DNA of 64,000 bases from NCBI GenBank assembly GCA_021030905.1, contig JAGFMI010000019.1:700191-764190 (forward strand), in the 5' to 3' direction. Under the pieces are notes generated by a model. The model ran no database searches. It had not been told where the DNA came from and was given only the letters and a program-made list of their open reading frames with translations. This document shows, one piece after another, positions 32,990 to 45,792 of the stretch (the stretch's first letter is position 1; every line of letters begins with the position of its first letter). The position numbers were made by a program, and so were the translations under genes. The stretch comes from Pyrenula massariospora (lineage: Eukaryota; Ascomycota; Eurotiomycetes; Pyrenulales; Pyrenulaceae).

Positions 32990-34459
32990 GATGAGGTCGG
33001 TCTATTGAAGCAATCTCTATCTCTCGATGTTAGCACGTGGAACATGCAATGATGGGTGCCTGCTCACTTTGATGTGGATGTGAATTCCGATAACTTGAGA
33101 AGGAAAGTCGTGCCTGCGTTTCACTACACTCCAGGTCTAGCTCTGCAGTATGATTGTAACCTGGTCAAGGAAGAAGGAGGATAGATTTGAAGGAGAGGTC
33201 TGCGTGATGTAGGGCAGGTCGGATTGTTGTAAAGGCATTCTACCATCATCACTCTTTCAGGCGACGCCATTGCGCGGCCTTCCTGTCCGCCTTGAGAAGG
33301 GTGGTGACGTCCTGTTCTATCCTGCCAATCGGCTTGTCTGGAGCGGGAGTCCTCGCGCATGTATTCGCCCAATCCCGCCATCAAGGGCCGTCGTATCTAG
33401 CTCGGAAAGGTGGGGCTGGAGGCCGCTGGGTGAAAGGTTGCACGGACTTGGACCGAAGCACTTGGGACTGGGGAGAGGCTTCGGGGCGTCGGGCGGCTCT
33501 TCGGTCCCGGGCTCTCGTCTCGTTCTAGACTCCTATACCACGACGACGCTCTCCACCACGAGAACGCGCGGCCAGCCAATTTGAAGCTTTTTTCAAATGC
33601 AATATCTAGGATCTACGGTCGGTATGAAGAGCGTTGGTATCGGCCAGATAAAGCGCCTTTAGCCGCGGCTTTTACCCTGGTAGGAACGAGAATGTAAGTG
33701 CCTCCAGCTGTAGGGAAGGCAATGGCCCTCGATGCCTTTCATGGCCGTACCTTCCAGGAGAGGGGTGAAGGTAAGGGCTGTAGCAAGACCACCCAATTCA
33801 CGACCAAATTTCTCGCGACCTGAGGATATCGTACGGTATGCCTTGACAAGCTTGTCAGCGTTTTTGGAAATTCTTTTTGGGCCCACGTGGCACCTGTCCC
33901 TCTCTCTTCTCCAAGCATTCCTCCCATCCGCATGGGCAACCACAGGGCCGGGCATTCACATGCGACGATAGATTGGTCTGGGAATCACTATCAGCTAAGA
34001 GCCACACTCTCTTGACTACCAACTACCAACGCTCGTTACGAATCGTCCACACCATACAATTGTTGCATTACCTTTGTTTTCTTCCGACGTCAGGGGATCT
34101 GCCATATCCAATCATAATTCCACAACTGTCATAACACCATTGAGCATCTTCCAACTGGAGAACACCCTTTGCTCGACCGAAAAATCGACAATGCTGTGGA
34201 CGCTGCAGTAGTAAATACGTGCCGTACTTGCCACACCTCTCCTCAGGCATTAGCACTCGTTTAAATATTTGTCTCCCCGAAGCACTGGAAAATCCGGTTT
34301 ACCATAGCATTGGGGCAAGAGAAAGGGCCAAGACATCACCGTGGGGGTCACAAGGAGCGGAGCGGGGTGTTTGTTTTGATTGCTGTGTTCTTGTCACGAA
34401 TATTCTACCCGCGTTCAGTTGTTGAATTGGTCGCAGATACAATTGCTTTCAATGTATCA
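32990..34459. other. Divergent promoter region between FAS1 gene and HSL1-type kinase
   Basis: No supported gene. The right end is the long 5' leader/promoter of the kinase, with several upstream ATGs, one of which (34452) opens a frame overlapping the kinase start. Confidence 0.45.
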
Positions 34460-34568
34460 ATGGATCGCCGTTCACCAGAGTATCGTTCAACAAGACGGCA
34501 GCCTCTTAAAGATTGCCAGCCTCGGGCTGCTGCACCTTCTTCTATGCAAGGTCATTCCAACCGCTTGA
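34452..34568 (+). promoter_or_regulatory. Upstream ORF overlapping the kinase start codon
   Basis: An ATG at 34452 lies only 8 bases before the kinase ATG (34460) in another frame and runs 38 codons past it to a TGA at 34566-34568. Ribosomes starting here would bypass the kinase start, so it could restrain translation. Whether the transcript includes it is unknown. Confidence 0.35.
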
Positions 34569-37500
34569 CTGACCCTCACAGAATACCACACCACGAATCT
34601 CTAAAACCAGAGGGAAATTTATCCAGCCGCAAGTCGAGAGTTAGTTCCCCTTTACCCTTTATCGAAAATAAGCGACTCTCCGTGATCGCCGATGAAAGCC
34701 GAGCAGACTCCAAGCGCAACTCAGCCATATCTACAGCCTCTTCAGCATCCGGAGCTAAGCCGAGGAGGAAAACTCACATCGGACCATGGCAGCTCGGGAG
34801 AACTCTGGGGAAAGGGGCGACGGGAAGGGTGAGGTTAGCAAAGCATGCAATGACCGGCCAGACAGCTGCAGTGAAAATTGTTTCCAAAAAGTCGGCTGCG
34901 ATGGTTCAGAGTGCAAGCATGGCTCAGATGGACAAAGAATCAGCAGCGTCTGCCATTGCCGCAGGGCCAAGATTGATGCCTTTTGGTATAGAAAGGGAGG
35001 TCGTGATCATGAAACTGATCGAGCACCCCAACATCATCCGCCTATACGATGTTTGGGAGAACCGAGGAGAGCTGTAAGCCTTGCTCTAGCTCCCCACCTC
35101 CTTCAAAGCTAACTATTAAGCAGGTACCTTGTGTTGGAATACGTCGAAGGGGGAGAGCTTTTCGAATACGTCTCCACCTACGGCCCTCTAGAAGAAGCAG
35201 AAGCTGTCCGCCTGTTCCGTCAGATTATTGCGAGCCTATCGTACTGCCATCGGTTTAATATTTGCCACCGAGATCTCAAGCCAGAGAACATACTCTTGGA
35301 TGCCGAGCGCAACATAAAGCTGGCGGACTTTGGTATGGCGGCATTACAACCTCGCAACCGATCGCTCAATACATCTTGCGGCAGCCCTCACTATGCGGCA
35401 CCTGAGATAATTAAAGGCAAAAGTTATAGTGGAGACAAGGTTGATATTTGGAGCGTCGGAATTATTCTTTACGCCATGCTCAATGGGTTCCTTCCATTTG
35501 ATGGCGGAGCAGACACAGACAGAACCCTCCGACTTGTCCAGAAAGGCGAGTACTATCTTGCACCGGATCTTAGTCCAGAGGCAATAGATCTTATTCAAAG
35601 GATACTGCAAAAGAAACCAGAGGAACGAATACAGATCGACCAGATGTGGGAGCACCCGTTACTGAAAAAATATGACGTTTATCATCGACGCTTGGAAATG
35701 CCAGCAACGAGCTTCGGACCTCTGCCCCCTCTGACCGTCGAGGATTACGGTGTACAAGCTTTTCGACGCTCAGACATCAATCCAGAACTACTGCGCAACC
35801 TTACGACCCTTTGGCATGGCACGCGGCAGGAAGAATTAGTAGAAAGGCTCTTGAGCAATGAGTAGGTACATAGTGTAGAGAATACCGGTTCACCACTAAT
35901 GAGGTACAGACCGAACCACGAAAAACTTTTCTATAGAGCGCTCCTCAAGTTCTGGGAAGATCAATTAGAGAACTATTCGGGTCCGCCGCCGCTCGAATAC
36001 TCCACCAGCGACTACCATCATATCCCACAACCCACCTCTAGATCCTTGCCCCAAACTTCCTCCACCCTACACATCCGCGGTCATGCTAGAAAGCGTTCTC
36101 AATTCTCAATCCTCAGCGACGATAATCCCAAACCAGCAGGTTATTACAAAGACTCTACGTCAGCAAGCACTGGCACCACGAATACAAGCTATGATCCTTA
36201 TAGAGCTTCTCGAAATCAGATTGTGAAAGGGAACAAGAGACTTGTAGTAGTCCAGCAGCGAACAGTGTCCAGTGCAAACAGCAGGCTCGACGTTAGAGTA
36301 AATGGCTATCGAGCAGCATCGGCACAAAAGAGCAAGAACGAAGCCTCCAGGGATGCAGCGCAAACAAACCATATGAAACGGGCTTCTCGCAGCGCCAATG
36401 CGTCACGAAGTTCGCTCGCTAGCTCACATCGTGCATTCAGTGGAGGCTTTCGAAAGTCAGCTAGCTACAAGCGCCATGTCATTTTTCCCCATAGTCGAAG
36501 ATCTTCTAGTAGCTCAACTGTGCGGAATTTTTCTCACCCCTCCACGGTAACGACCTCCTGGGTTGATTCGGTCAATCCTTCTCCACATCCTCGCAAAACA
36601 TCTTCAATCAGTGAGAGCTGCAGCATGCCCCTCGAATCTTCTCCTCCAAGTGTGCCACATCGGCCAAGAAAGCCAGCATCAGACCTCGACATTAAGAAAT
36701 CAAGAGGCATAAGTCAGGTCTGGAAGGAAGATACACGCCAAGTAAGCTCGGAGCTGGGCAAGATCTGTGAAGAAGCCTTCAATCGCTCTTCTATGTCGTC
36801 TAGTGGAAGAACTCGGGCTCAGCCAACTGACTCGCCGGCAACTTCTATTTCTACCACTGCCGAGCCTGTGACACTGCATCCGAAACCTCTTCGGCTTAGC
36901 AGCACTCTCAAGAATCGGCCATTGCCCGAGCCTCCTGCAGAATCTCTTGGGTCAATGACAATTCGCGAGCTGGCGGAGACCAGGCGTCGGCTACTTCAGC
37001 ACTGCCAAGCTTCAGGTTCAGATAAAGTTCCCGCTTACTTGAAAGATGTAATTTCGAATTTGGATCGCTTAATGCAATCAGATGAACCACAAATGGGCAT
37101 CCCTGGGAGACGCTCCGCATCCCATCCCGTCGGGCGGGAGGCTGCGTTCCCATTGACTCCGCGAGAGCAAATGTCTCGACTTGCTTTCCACAGACCTATA
37201 TCACGCATCTCTGAGAACTGGTCACCTCGTAATGTTACTGAACCGCCTAGCTGGAGAGGTAAATTATCTAGTGAGGACTATAATCGGCAAACGGTTCGAC
37301 TAGTCACTCCTGAAGTGAATCTATCACCGGAACAGGATTCTGCCTCCAGAGGCCGCAAAGACCTTTCCGCACCTTCAAGCTCACTTCGTGGGGGCTCAAC
37401 GGAAAGCCTGCCTTTGCCTTCAGGTGATCGAGGCTTCGTGCCACGCATAGTTAGTGAGCTTGACACTATCGAAGAAGATCCCAGGTCACCAAAGACGGGT

Positions 37501-38487
37501 ACTAGAATTACTTCACCAAGTAGTCGCAAATGGTCGTGGTTCAAACGTCACTCAGACAACTCCGATGATGTTCCACCTCCCTTGCCAGAAAAGGATGATG
37601 AAGGACCGACTGCAACTTCCCAGCTCGGCACCAGTCAATCTTCGAGCACAAATAGCACGCGGGACAGACGGTCAGGTCTGAGCAAAGAAGTGCTTAGTGC
37701 AGATACTCCGCAACCACCAGCAATGGAGACAAAACCTAGCAAAAAGTGGTTCACGAAGGTCTTCAAAAGACCGAATGCAAAGAAAGCTGATGAAGCTAAT
37801 GATCCAGAAAAAGCCGCAGACCTTACCATGGAAGACGCTCGCTTGAACGCACTTCGGGCAGGCGAGCGCCATCGTCATCAGCGATCGCGCGCATCTCAGG
37901 ACATGATCAATTCTGTAACGCCCATGAGTAACCCGAGCGTCCCTTCCAAGTCCACAACCTCACCATCCAACAGCAGCCTCGTGCTGCCCTCCCTCGACAC
38001 CACCACCACCACCACCCAAGCCAACGACCGCACAATCCAAGTCTCCCAAAACTGGTTCGCCAAGTTCTTCCACCTCAAGCCCGCCACCAAACTCCTCTGC
38101 CTCACCCTCTCCCGCGCCCGCGCCCGCAAGGAAATCACCAAGATCCTGCGCGAGTGGAAACGCTACGGCGTCCGCGACGTTACTGCGGATGCCCACGGCG
38201 GGACTATTTTTGGACGCGTGGACGCGGTGAATTACTTTATGATGAAGCCGGTGGAGTTTGCGGGGGAATTTTTTGGGGTGGTGGAGCATCATGGTGGGGT
38301 TGGGGGTGGGGGTGGGAGGAAGGGGGATCTGTGTGTGGTGCGGATGACGCAGGAGAGGGGGGCGGCGAGCAGCTTTTTCAAGGTGGTGGAGACGCTGGAG
38401 GGGGCGTTGGGGGTGAGGGGGGTTTTGGTGAGGGAGAAGGGGAGGAAGAGGGTTATGGAGAGGGAGTTGGGGAGGAGTGGGCTTTGA
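34460..38487 (+). CDS. HSL1: Nim1/Hsl1/Gin4-type cell-cycle protein kinase with C-terminal KA1-like domain
   Basis: A serine/threonine kinase of the septin-associated Nim1 group that links bud-neck/septum status to the Wee1 mitotic brake. Exons 34460-35073, 35124-35861 and 35910-38487 give 1309 residues; the acceptor before CCGAACCACG restores SNEPNHEKLFYRALLKF, typical of the group. The kinase domain (about 108-380) has LGKGATGRVRLA, catalytic lysine in AAVK (Lys139), CHRDLKPENILL (Asp255), DFG (Asp273), CGSPHYAAPEI and DIWSVGIILYAML. A long Ser-rich disordered middle follows. The C-terminal 145 residues (from NWFAKFFHLKPATKLLCLTL) form a KA1-like membrane-binding domain. That domain carries a Gly run (HHGGVGGGGGRKG) where the coding strand switches from C-rich to G-rich (near 38160). 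Confidence 0.93.
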
Positions 38488-39439
38488 GCGGAGGGGTTTT
38501 GCTTTTCACTTTTTTCCAAGGTGAGTTGGGCGGGGTGTTGGGGTTTTATAAGCTACGGAGAAGCATGGATTGCGCGTGGTGCGTTTAGATTCGAGAGCGG
38601 TGGGTCACGCGGGCGGTCGATCCGAGTTCGTTGTTAGGGAGCAGGCTTTGCATAGTCATGGCGGATTGCATAGGGCTCCGGTAGGCGCTACGTTGTACAC
38701 TCCTTTTTCCATGTCTTCTTCTGTTGAGTTATGAGCAAGGCGCCAGTGGTGGTCTAGGTATGTAGGTCGCTAAGGTAGTAATGAATATATCGGCGTTGTT
38801 ACGATGGCGATATGCACCAGGCGGACTGTTTTTGAATTACTGGACGAGGTACGATAAGAACAGGAATGATCCCTAACTTAGGGACTTGGTTGTGTTCTGT
38901 GGGGGGATGTCAGGAGAGTCTGTACTTTTTTTCTCTGGTTGTTGTTTAAAAACTGGCATTTCAGCGTACTAAAGCGGCTCTTTTCCACCGGGCGTTTCGG
39001 TCCGCGAGGAACGCCATATTGGACCCATTTCGCGGATTTTGCGCCTCTATAGCTGGCGTACTCCCAAATCATGTATACTTAATGAGCATTCATTAGTATA
39101 AAGATAGTTTGGCCGGTAATGTCTGTTATTAACTGTATATGGGGGCATGGGGAATATAGTATTCAAAGTGTTACTGTAGAGGTGATGGGGTGCTGGCAAA
39201 GTTTTACAGGATTCTATTAAACTTTATCGGTTTCTTAAGGTATTAAGGTATTTCCGAGATAGAGTAAAAAGTAAAGGAGAGTGCAGCGCCACCATAGTCT
39301 GTGCCTTATTGTGAAGTCAAAGTACGACGGGAAGTAGACCTGCGAAAAACTTCCACTAACACCCGGCATTAAACCCCTTAACTCCCTCATCCCATCATAC
39401 ACGCTACACTGATGCCCAGCAGTACCGCTCTCGCCTCCG
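38488..39439. other. Intergenic region
   Basis: No supported gene between the kinase and the small Cys-rich frame. The right end (39350-39440) is C-rich. Confidence 0.4.
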
Positions 39440-39823
39440 TCAATCCGCCCTAGTATCTGTACCCCGATGATACCACACCTCATCGTCCCCCAATGACCAC
39501 GGCACTTTGCCTTTGCCCTGTTCCGTGGAGCACATCTCACACTTCCCAGGAGATTCGTGGTCGTGACCCTTTTTCTTGCAGTCCGTGCATCTCAAGTCTT
39601 TGACTTTTTGATTTGTCGTGTCGTGCGTGCAGCAAGTACATAGGGTTTTGGAGTTGCACAGGCAGCTTTCGATGCTCTCGTGGCAGGGGTCTGGGTTGAG
39701 GTGGCGGCAGCGGTATTTGGTGGTGCTGCGGAGGGTGCAGGGGGAGTGGCGGGGGATGGCGGCTGAGTTTGAGGGTTGAGATGAGACATGAGTTTGAGAC
39801 TGGTTTACTTGGGAGTTGAGGCT
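39440..39823 (-). CDS. Cys-rich small protein, incomplete model
   Basis: On the minus strand an open frame from 39823 to a TGA at 39440-39442 contains dense paired cysteines: YRCRHLNPDPCHESIESCLC, TLCTCCTHDTT, LRCTDCKKKGHDHE and GKCEMCSTEQG. The CxxC pairs and neighbouring histidines suggest two or three zinc sites. The first 40 residues of the frame are low-complexity and contain no in-frame ATG. A nearby ATG (39787-39789) opens a different frame (MSHLNPQTQPPSP), so the true start probably needs a small upstream exon. The Cys/His-rich layout recalls the protein at 16397-16768, and both genes show the same C-to-G strand switch, but I cannot show that they are homologous. Function unknown. Confidence 0.5.
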   Translation of the reverse strand, partial: SLNSQVNQSQTHVSSQPSNSAAIPRHSPCTLRSTTKYRCRHLNPDPCHESIESCLCNSKTLCTCCTHDTTNQKVKDLRCTDCKKKGHDHESPGKCEMCSTEQGKGKVPWSLGDDEVWYHRGTDTRAD

Positions 39824-40575
39824 CTAGGAATAAGGGTTTTCGGGTCTAGGACAGGGGATTTGCAAAAGATAGAGAAGATGCACTTGGGTAGAGGACTCAA
39901 CGGCTTCATTTTGGAGGAAACGACCACGAAAAGACGTGAACTGGGTGAGCTGGACATACTAAGACGACATGCATGTGACTCAATAGAGTGCTGTGACTTG
40001 TGACTTGTGACTTGTGCTGAAAGAATTGAATATGGCTTAAAGGTGTTGAATGTTCAAAGTAGTGAATGACTAGAATTTTTTGAAGTAGTCGAGAAACTGG
40101 CACTCATCCTGGTGAGTGAATTTACTGAGTATTTTCTCTCGATCCAAGTGTATCGCAGCTGACAAGCTGTGATAACGGTATTGGACATACCAAGACGGTG
40201 CTTCCATGGCCTGTCTGTGAAGCGTTCATTTGGGAGAGGTGAGGATGTCGTTGTTTAGTATCATCTCACCGTTCTTCAATGTCTGCTTGTATAAATGCTC
40301 ACGATGAAAGCCAGGGCACCCGAACGAATACCCCGACTCATCGTGACAAAGTTTCGAAGAGAGTAGAATGCTTCGATCGGGATTGGCAGAGCCCCTAAAT
40401 TCATCAAGTGCTACTTTGGGCTTCTAGGGCTAGGGTGTAGTCTTGGCGCACTGGCCTTGGCATCGAATTCGATGTGTATCTGGCAAGTCACCGGCCGCGA
40501 CGTTGAATTAATCCTCCCACCTCCAACGTCAAATTCGCCAATCTCACCTACAAGTTCGCATCCGGGGTCGTCAAG
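39824..40575. other. Promoter region of eL24 with short tandem repeat
   Basis: No gene. At 39992-40016 the seven-base unit TGTGACT is repeated about three and a half times. The CT-rich tracts and TATAAAT at about 40290 are in the upstream region of the ribosomal protein gene. Confidence 0.45.
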
Positions 40576-41315
40576 ATGCGCACTTACGACGACACCTTCA
40601 GCGGCCAGAGAATTTACCCGGGAAAGGTTCGCTCCGTCCATTCGTCTACCATTTCCATAGCGCCACTTGCAAAGAAGCATCAATCCGTCTATAAATTACA
40701 ATTCTACGAGTTAAGAGGCTAACGCGACTTCTCGCAGGGCAAGCTCTACGTCCGCGGTGATAGCAAGATTTTCCGATTCCAGAATGGCAAGACCGAGTCT
40801 CTTTTCCTTCAGCGAAAGAACCCTAGGCGGATAGCGTGGACTACTCTGTACAGGAGACAGCACAAGAAGGGTATTTCTGAGGTCAGTCAAAAACAAAAAT
40901 TCCATAGTTTATGGAAGCATTGGGAGTCTAGAGACAAATACTCCCCGAGTGATCCGATCATCTATCAGATCCATTTTGTCTACAGCAATAAGGTCATACA
41001 ATAACTGACACACGATCGCGTATACAGGAAGTCGCAAAGAAGCGTACCCGCCGCACAGTCAAGCACCAACGCGCCATCGTCGGTGCCTCTCTCGATGTCA
41101 TCAAGGAACGCCGATCCCAGCGACCGGAAGCCCGTGCTGCAGCTCGTCAGGCAGCGTTGAAGGAGAGCAAGGAGAAGAAGGCAGCAGCAGAGAGCAAGAA
41201 GAAGGCTGAGAAGGCGAAGACCGCAGCTGGTGCTGCAAGGGGACAGACTTCGAGAATTCAGAGCAAGCAGGGGGCAAAGGGGGCACCGATCAAGGTCACT
41301 GCGAAGAGTCGTTGA
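40576..41315 (+). CDS. RPL24: 60S ribosomal protein eL24
   Basis: A structural protein of the large ribosomal subunit that forms an intersubunit bridge. Exons 40576-40626, 40738-40881 and 41028-41315, all in phase 0, give 160 residues. The sequence follows the fungal eL24 pattern: [85 protein letters not shown] and [20 protein letters not shown], then a Lys/Ala/Glu-rich tail. The introns (111 and 146 bases) are among the longest in the window, as is common in fungal ribosomal protein genes. The start is the ATG that gives the standard N-terminus. Confidence 0.97.
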
Positions 41316-42138
41316 GATTTCAGTGTGTGCGGCGAAATGAGTGATCAGGCACAGTACGGTAGATGACTACTTGCGCTTCAATGAAAAGGGCACGGCGTTG
41401 TCAGTATTGTGCATGTAATCCGAGGCTCTACTGAAGTTACATGCTGGCTGAGCTGAAGCAAGCTTTCTGAGTCGTAGCCATAACAAGCTCTTGACCTTTA
41501 TCGGTCGGTCACATATGTATGCGGTGTCGTGCGCATGTAACACAATCATACTGTACTGTCTCCAACCATCATAACGGGTTGATGTCGACATATGTATGCT
41601 TGGCGATTTTAACCGATCTAGGGAACGCCTGTCATATGTTGAAATTCTTTTGATCGAATGGTCGGCTGGGCGTACGATGAGCTTCAGGCTGCTTTTGCCT
41701 GATTCTGAAAGACCATGACGACGTGATTGTGCAGTCGAATCACGATTTCCTTGTCGGGCGAGAGGATTCATTGTCACGTGAATTCTTAGAAAGCAATGAA
41801 GTTGGGGGTGCCGCGTCAACGCGCGGATCAACGCCGTTTCCGATTCCGAAAACCAATCACTCTGCTCAAACAGATTGGTAGACCCAAGCCATGTCCGTAT
41901 CCAGGAAGGCCTGGTAATCTTCAAGGGCGATATCTGTGAAGGCGCCTTGTCAGTTTATGTCAACTCGAGCGGTTGTTCCGGTCCATAGCTCGATATCCTT
42001 CATAACAGATAGAGGGCGATTTGAAAGATTCTCTGCCAGCTTTCAAATCAAGGTTTGTTGTGCCTGCAGGCGGGTGATACGAGCTCGGACCTCACGGGGC
42101 ATCCATAAGAAGCATCTGTAGACCGGCTCCGGAGTCCA
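41316..42138. other. Intergenic region
   Basis: A 185-residue minus-strand open frame (41367-41924) shows no domain or splice context and I do not accept it as a gene. Otherwise nothing. Confidence 0.4.
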
Positions 42139-43565
42139 ATGTTGATTTACTTTCACACCACCCCCCAAATGAGTTCCGCTTCCTTCTTAGGTGGTCCGTT
42201 TAGTTTCTCCACGTACAGCCAGAATCCTTCCATTCTCATCCTACTTCTCGTACCCATCTTCACTGCATCTGTCTTTCTCAAGCGGCCTGCCTTCCTCTAC
42301 AAACCTTCCTTGTCTGCACAGCATTCCCCAGCAATGGCTCAAGGCGATTCTATCCATAACATCGTAATTGTCGGAGGCTCCTTCGCCGGTTTACCAACAG
42401 CACACGCACTACTAAGTACCGTGGTCCCAACTTTGACAACAGGGAAAAAATACAAGGTCTATGTTGTCTCCCCAAACAGCGACTTTTACTGGAAGGTCGG
42501 CGCTCCCCGAACAATCGTCAACCCTAATGCGCTCCCGATCGAAAAAGCCTTCACCAGCATCCGTGATGGCTTCAAGAAGTACAATGAATCTCAATTCGAA
42601 CACGTTCTGGCCTACGTCTCGTCGATAGATCCTGAGTCACAAACAGTTTCCTACGGACCAGAACCTGGAAACTCTTCATCCACCCTTCACTATGACACTC
42701 TTGTACTTGCCTCCGGCACTTCATTCAAGAATCCCATGTGGTCTATACAAGCAGGCGTGGGGCCGACCAAGGCAGCATTAGAGGAGATCAACAAACAGAT
42801 TCCTGACGCAAAGAAAATCATGGTGATCGGAGGCGGAGCTGCAGGTACGGAAACAGCAGGAGAATTGGGCAGCGTCTACGGTAGCAAGAAGGAGCTCACG
42901 CTGTTGACTGGCGCCCCTCAGCCTCTTGATCGGCTCCAGGACAAGCGAGTGGGCAAGGACGCTCAAGGGAGACTTGAAAAGTTCGGTGTCAAAGTCGTGA
43001 ATAATCTACGTTACGAGAGCATCTCGAAGCAGCCGGACGGAAAGACAATCGTGAAGCTGAGCAACGGGAGTGAAGAACCAGTGGACCTGGTAATTGAAGC
43101 TACCGGTGATACGCCAAACAATAGCTTTATTCCAAAAGCTTGGCTCAATGAACGCGGTTTGGTCAAGAATGATGTCTCGACGCTGCGTTTGGATGTTCCA
43201 GACAAGAAGAACGTATACGCGATTGGCTCTGTGGCCAGTTACTCTACTGGTGGCATCCCAGAAATCTTGTACTCCTATAAGGTTCTTGCTGAGAGCATTC
43301 GCATCGACCTGGCAGGCGAGAGTAAGTCCTTCTCAGGTGCTTGACATCGAATTTCAACGTTAACTATATCTCTCTAGCGGATGGTCCAAAGCGCAAGAAG
43401 CTCTACAAGCCAGGGAAGGAAATCCAGATCGTCCCGATCGGGCCTACCCAGGGCGTTGGAACGGCTTTTGGCTTCAAATTCCCCAGTTTCATGATCGCTC
43501 AGATCAAGTCCAAGACTTACATGCTGTCGAACATGCACAAATATGTTGATGGCACCGGGCCGTGA
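42139..43565 (+). CDS. AIF/FSP1 (AMID)-like FAD-dependent NAD(P)H oxidoreductase
   Basis: A flavoprotein of the pyridine nucleotide-disulphide oxidoreductase superfamily, related to AIFM2/FSP1 and fungal AMID-like proteins that reduce quinones with NAD(P)H. Exons 42139-43321 and 43378-43565 (56-base intron) give 456 residues. An N-terminal hydrophobic segment (about 30-47, SILILLLVPIFTASVFL) may anchor it to a membrane. The FAD-binding motif is NIVIVGGSFAGL (74-85), the NAD(P)H motif KKIMVIGGGAAGTETAGELG (about 224-243), with later VDLVIEATGDTPNN and NVYAIGSVASYS blocks near the flavin. Translation could also start at the internal ATG giving MAQGDSIHNI (42334), which would make a soluble form without the helix. 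Mitochondrial or lipid-droplet location is inference. Confidence 0.9.
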
Positions 43566-44085
43566 TAGTTGGGTGAAGGGGACGTATGTTCCACATAGTG
43601 CTTACGGCTAGGATTCAGCGGATTCTGGTCCAGCGATGGCATCCTCATGGAGGTGGAGTTTCTCTGTTTTTGACTCTAGATACCAAGCTCGTATTTGTTC
43701 GTGATTACGGATCATGGGATTGATATGCGGATTTTCACTAGACAGAAGGTAGTAATAGATAATGATTCGTAAGCACGTGTTCCTATTGAGAAAGAGAAGA
43801 GGAAGATTTGGCGATGGATCATTAAGCGTACATGGTCTCCAGATTCGTTTCCAAGCGCGTGTCCTCTTGAGGTCGTTAGGGCTTGGCCCTATACTCGTGA
43901 CTCAAGGGCTTGGCGGTACCCCAGTTCGCCATCGAGCAAAATCTTTTTGATCATCGACGAGCAATCCCACGAACCCCACCGCATCGCATAGATCTCGTGA
44001 AAAGCAAATTTCATCCCTTCCATCAAGTGCTCTATCGCTAGAAGCAAATACCACCGGTTTATTCAACTGCTCTATCGCAACCACC
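43566..44085. other. Intergenic region, promoter of eS30
   Basis: No gene supported. CT-rich tracts precede the ribosomal protein start. Confidence 0.4.
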
Positions 44086-44532
44086 ATGGGCAAAGTTCAC
44101 GGTTCGTCACTATCTCGATACTACTCCAAAAAGTCCAGTCGCTGATCCAACTCGCAGGCTCCCTAGCTCGGGCCGGCAAGGTTCGCTCTCAGACACCGAA
44201 AGTGCGTATATCCATCAACATCATGCGTCTACTCATCAGAGCGAGCGGCTAAGAGATATCTGCTGACACATTTCGATATTTAGGTCGAACCTCAAGAGAA
44301 GAAGAAGACGTAGGTTATTCCTGACAGTCTCTCAAAAACCTGACTGCTTACTGTTTATGGGATCAGCCCGAAAGGACGGGCAAAGAAGCGAATCACATAC
44401 ACCAGGCGGTTCGTGAATGTTACGATGACAGGTGGGAAGAGGAAGGTATGCATATAACACATGACTTCGCTCAAGATGCTACGAATAGCTGCTCACGCCT
44501 GCATCCAGATGAACCCTGCGCCTACTACATAG
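44086..44532 (+). CDS. RPS30: 40S ribosomal protein eS30
   Basis: A small basic protein of the small ribosomal subunit. Five short exons, 44086-44101, 44158-44201, 44284-44309, 44367-44445 and 44509-44532, join to 62 residues: [60 protein letters not shown], ending TT. This is the full eS30 sequence. There is no ubiquitin-like fusion partner, as in yeasts. The four introns (56, 82, 57 and 63 bases) exceed the coding length, and the last exon holds only eight codons including the stop, so this gene is easily missed by automated calling. Confidence 0.95.
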
Positions 44533-45792
44533 CCGAGCGATGGTTGTAAACGGCTCGTTGTTGTGAGGTGATGGGATGAGAAGATGGGTCGTCAGGAACG
44601 GAGAAGACGCGAAGAATTTCGGTGCTCCATCTGGCAAAAACCAATAAGTCAAAAACACGGATGGCTTTCATGGATATGGCATCAATTTTGGGCACTTTTT
44701 GTTGAGTGGTGATGATTCCCAAGAGTTGTCCAGCAAACGGGCTGAAGCTTGAGGATGGGACTTGCATCTATACCGGCGTTGCTGCTGAGCTTTCTCAATA
44801 CACATACAAACTCCAATCTCGAAACTCGTATCCACTGAGGAAGCAGGAATGCCAAAAAGGTACCGTTCTACGTCATTATGGTAATTTGGCGCAGTCCAAG
44901 ACGCAGTATTCCCGTCTTCTCCACCCACTTACCCTGCATCAACCACTCTGGCACCCCTACCACCGTAGCCATCATGTCCGTAGACCAAGACTCAAGACAT
45001 CAACGGTAGCAGTCTAGGCACCGGCAAGCTGGTGTTGTTTATTCTTTAGCTTGATGAAGGCACAGAGCGCGGACACCCGGGCGCCACCACGCTTCTCCAC
45101 TCCGCCCAAGCTTCCGCCAAGGACCGGGGTCCTGGTGTTTCAGGCAGTCTTCTCACACACTTTGTGATTCGACCACCGCAGAGCCCCTTCACCATTATCC
45201 CCATCTTCTCTTCTCCTCTCGTTTGTGCAAAGAGATCTCCCGACGCATTGCCCAGACCAGAGTGGTTTGAAGCTTGGCTATGACCCCTTGGGCTGCTGGT
45301 GATTCCGACCGTTGGTCGATGATACAGGCGGCGCTCCACAGATTCACGGCGAGGGACCCTCGTCGAGTGGAATCTCAAGAAAATGCCTCTTCCATTCAAG
45401 GCAAGGGGACACGAGAATGCAGCTATACGCGATGGGCTTGTGTGAGCGACAGTCGGAACAAACTCAAGCTCGTCTCAGTCTTATTCATTGATTGATTGCC
45501 CGGCAATCGGCCGGCCCTCCCAGATTTTGTCTATTGTGGTCGTGATCCTTCTTTCACTCCTTTCATAATCGATTCAATGTCTTTCTTTTGGTGCTCAGAT
45601 AACAATGACTGAGGAAACTTTTCTTTTTGTAATCATTCGACTGCATTTACGGGTGTTTTGAGCATATTCTTTGTCCCCATCCCCACATCCAGTACCAAGG
45701 CCAGCCACAGCAGCCAAGATCACCCCTGCAGAATCCTGTGTCAACCTTGAGCAGATTTTCTTGAGCAGATTTCTTGAGCAACTTGGCATGGG
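44533..45792. other. Intergenic region upstream of the MUP1-type permease
   Basis: No supported gene. Small frames on both strands overlap and lack features. Confidence 0.4.

Noticed and set aside
37960-38292. Gly/Val/Glu-rich minus-strand frame over the HSL1 tail
   Set aside because: Shadow in the skewed region.
41367-41924. A 185-residue minus-strand frame between eL24 and the AIF-like gene
   Set aside because: No domain, no signal peptide, no splice partners; could be chance.
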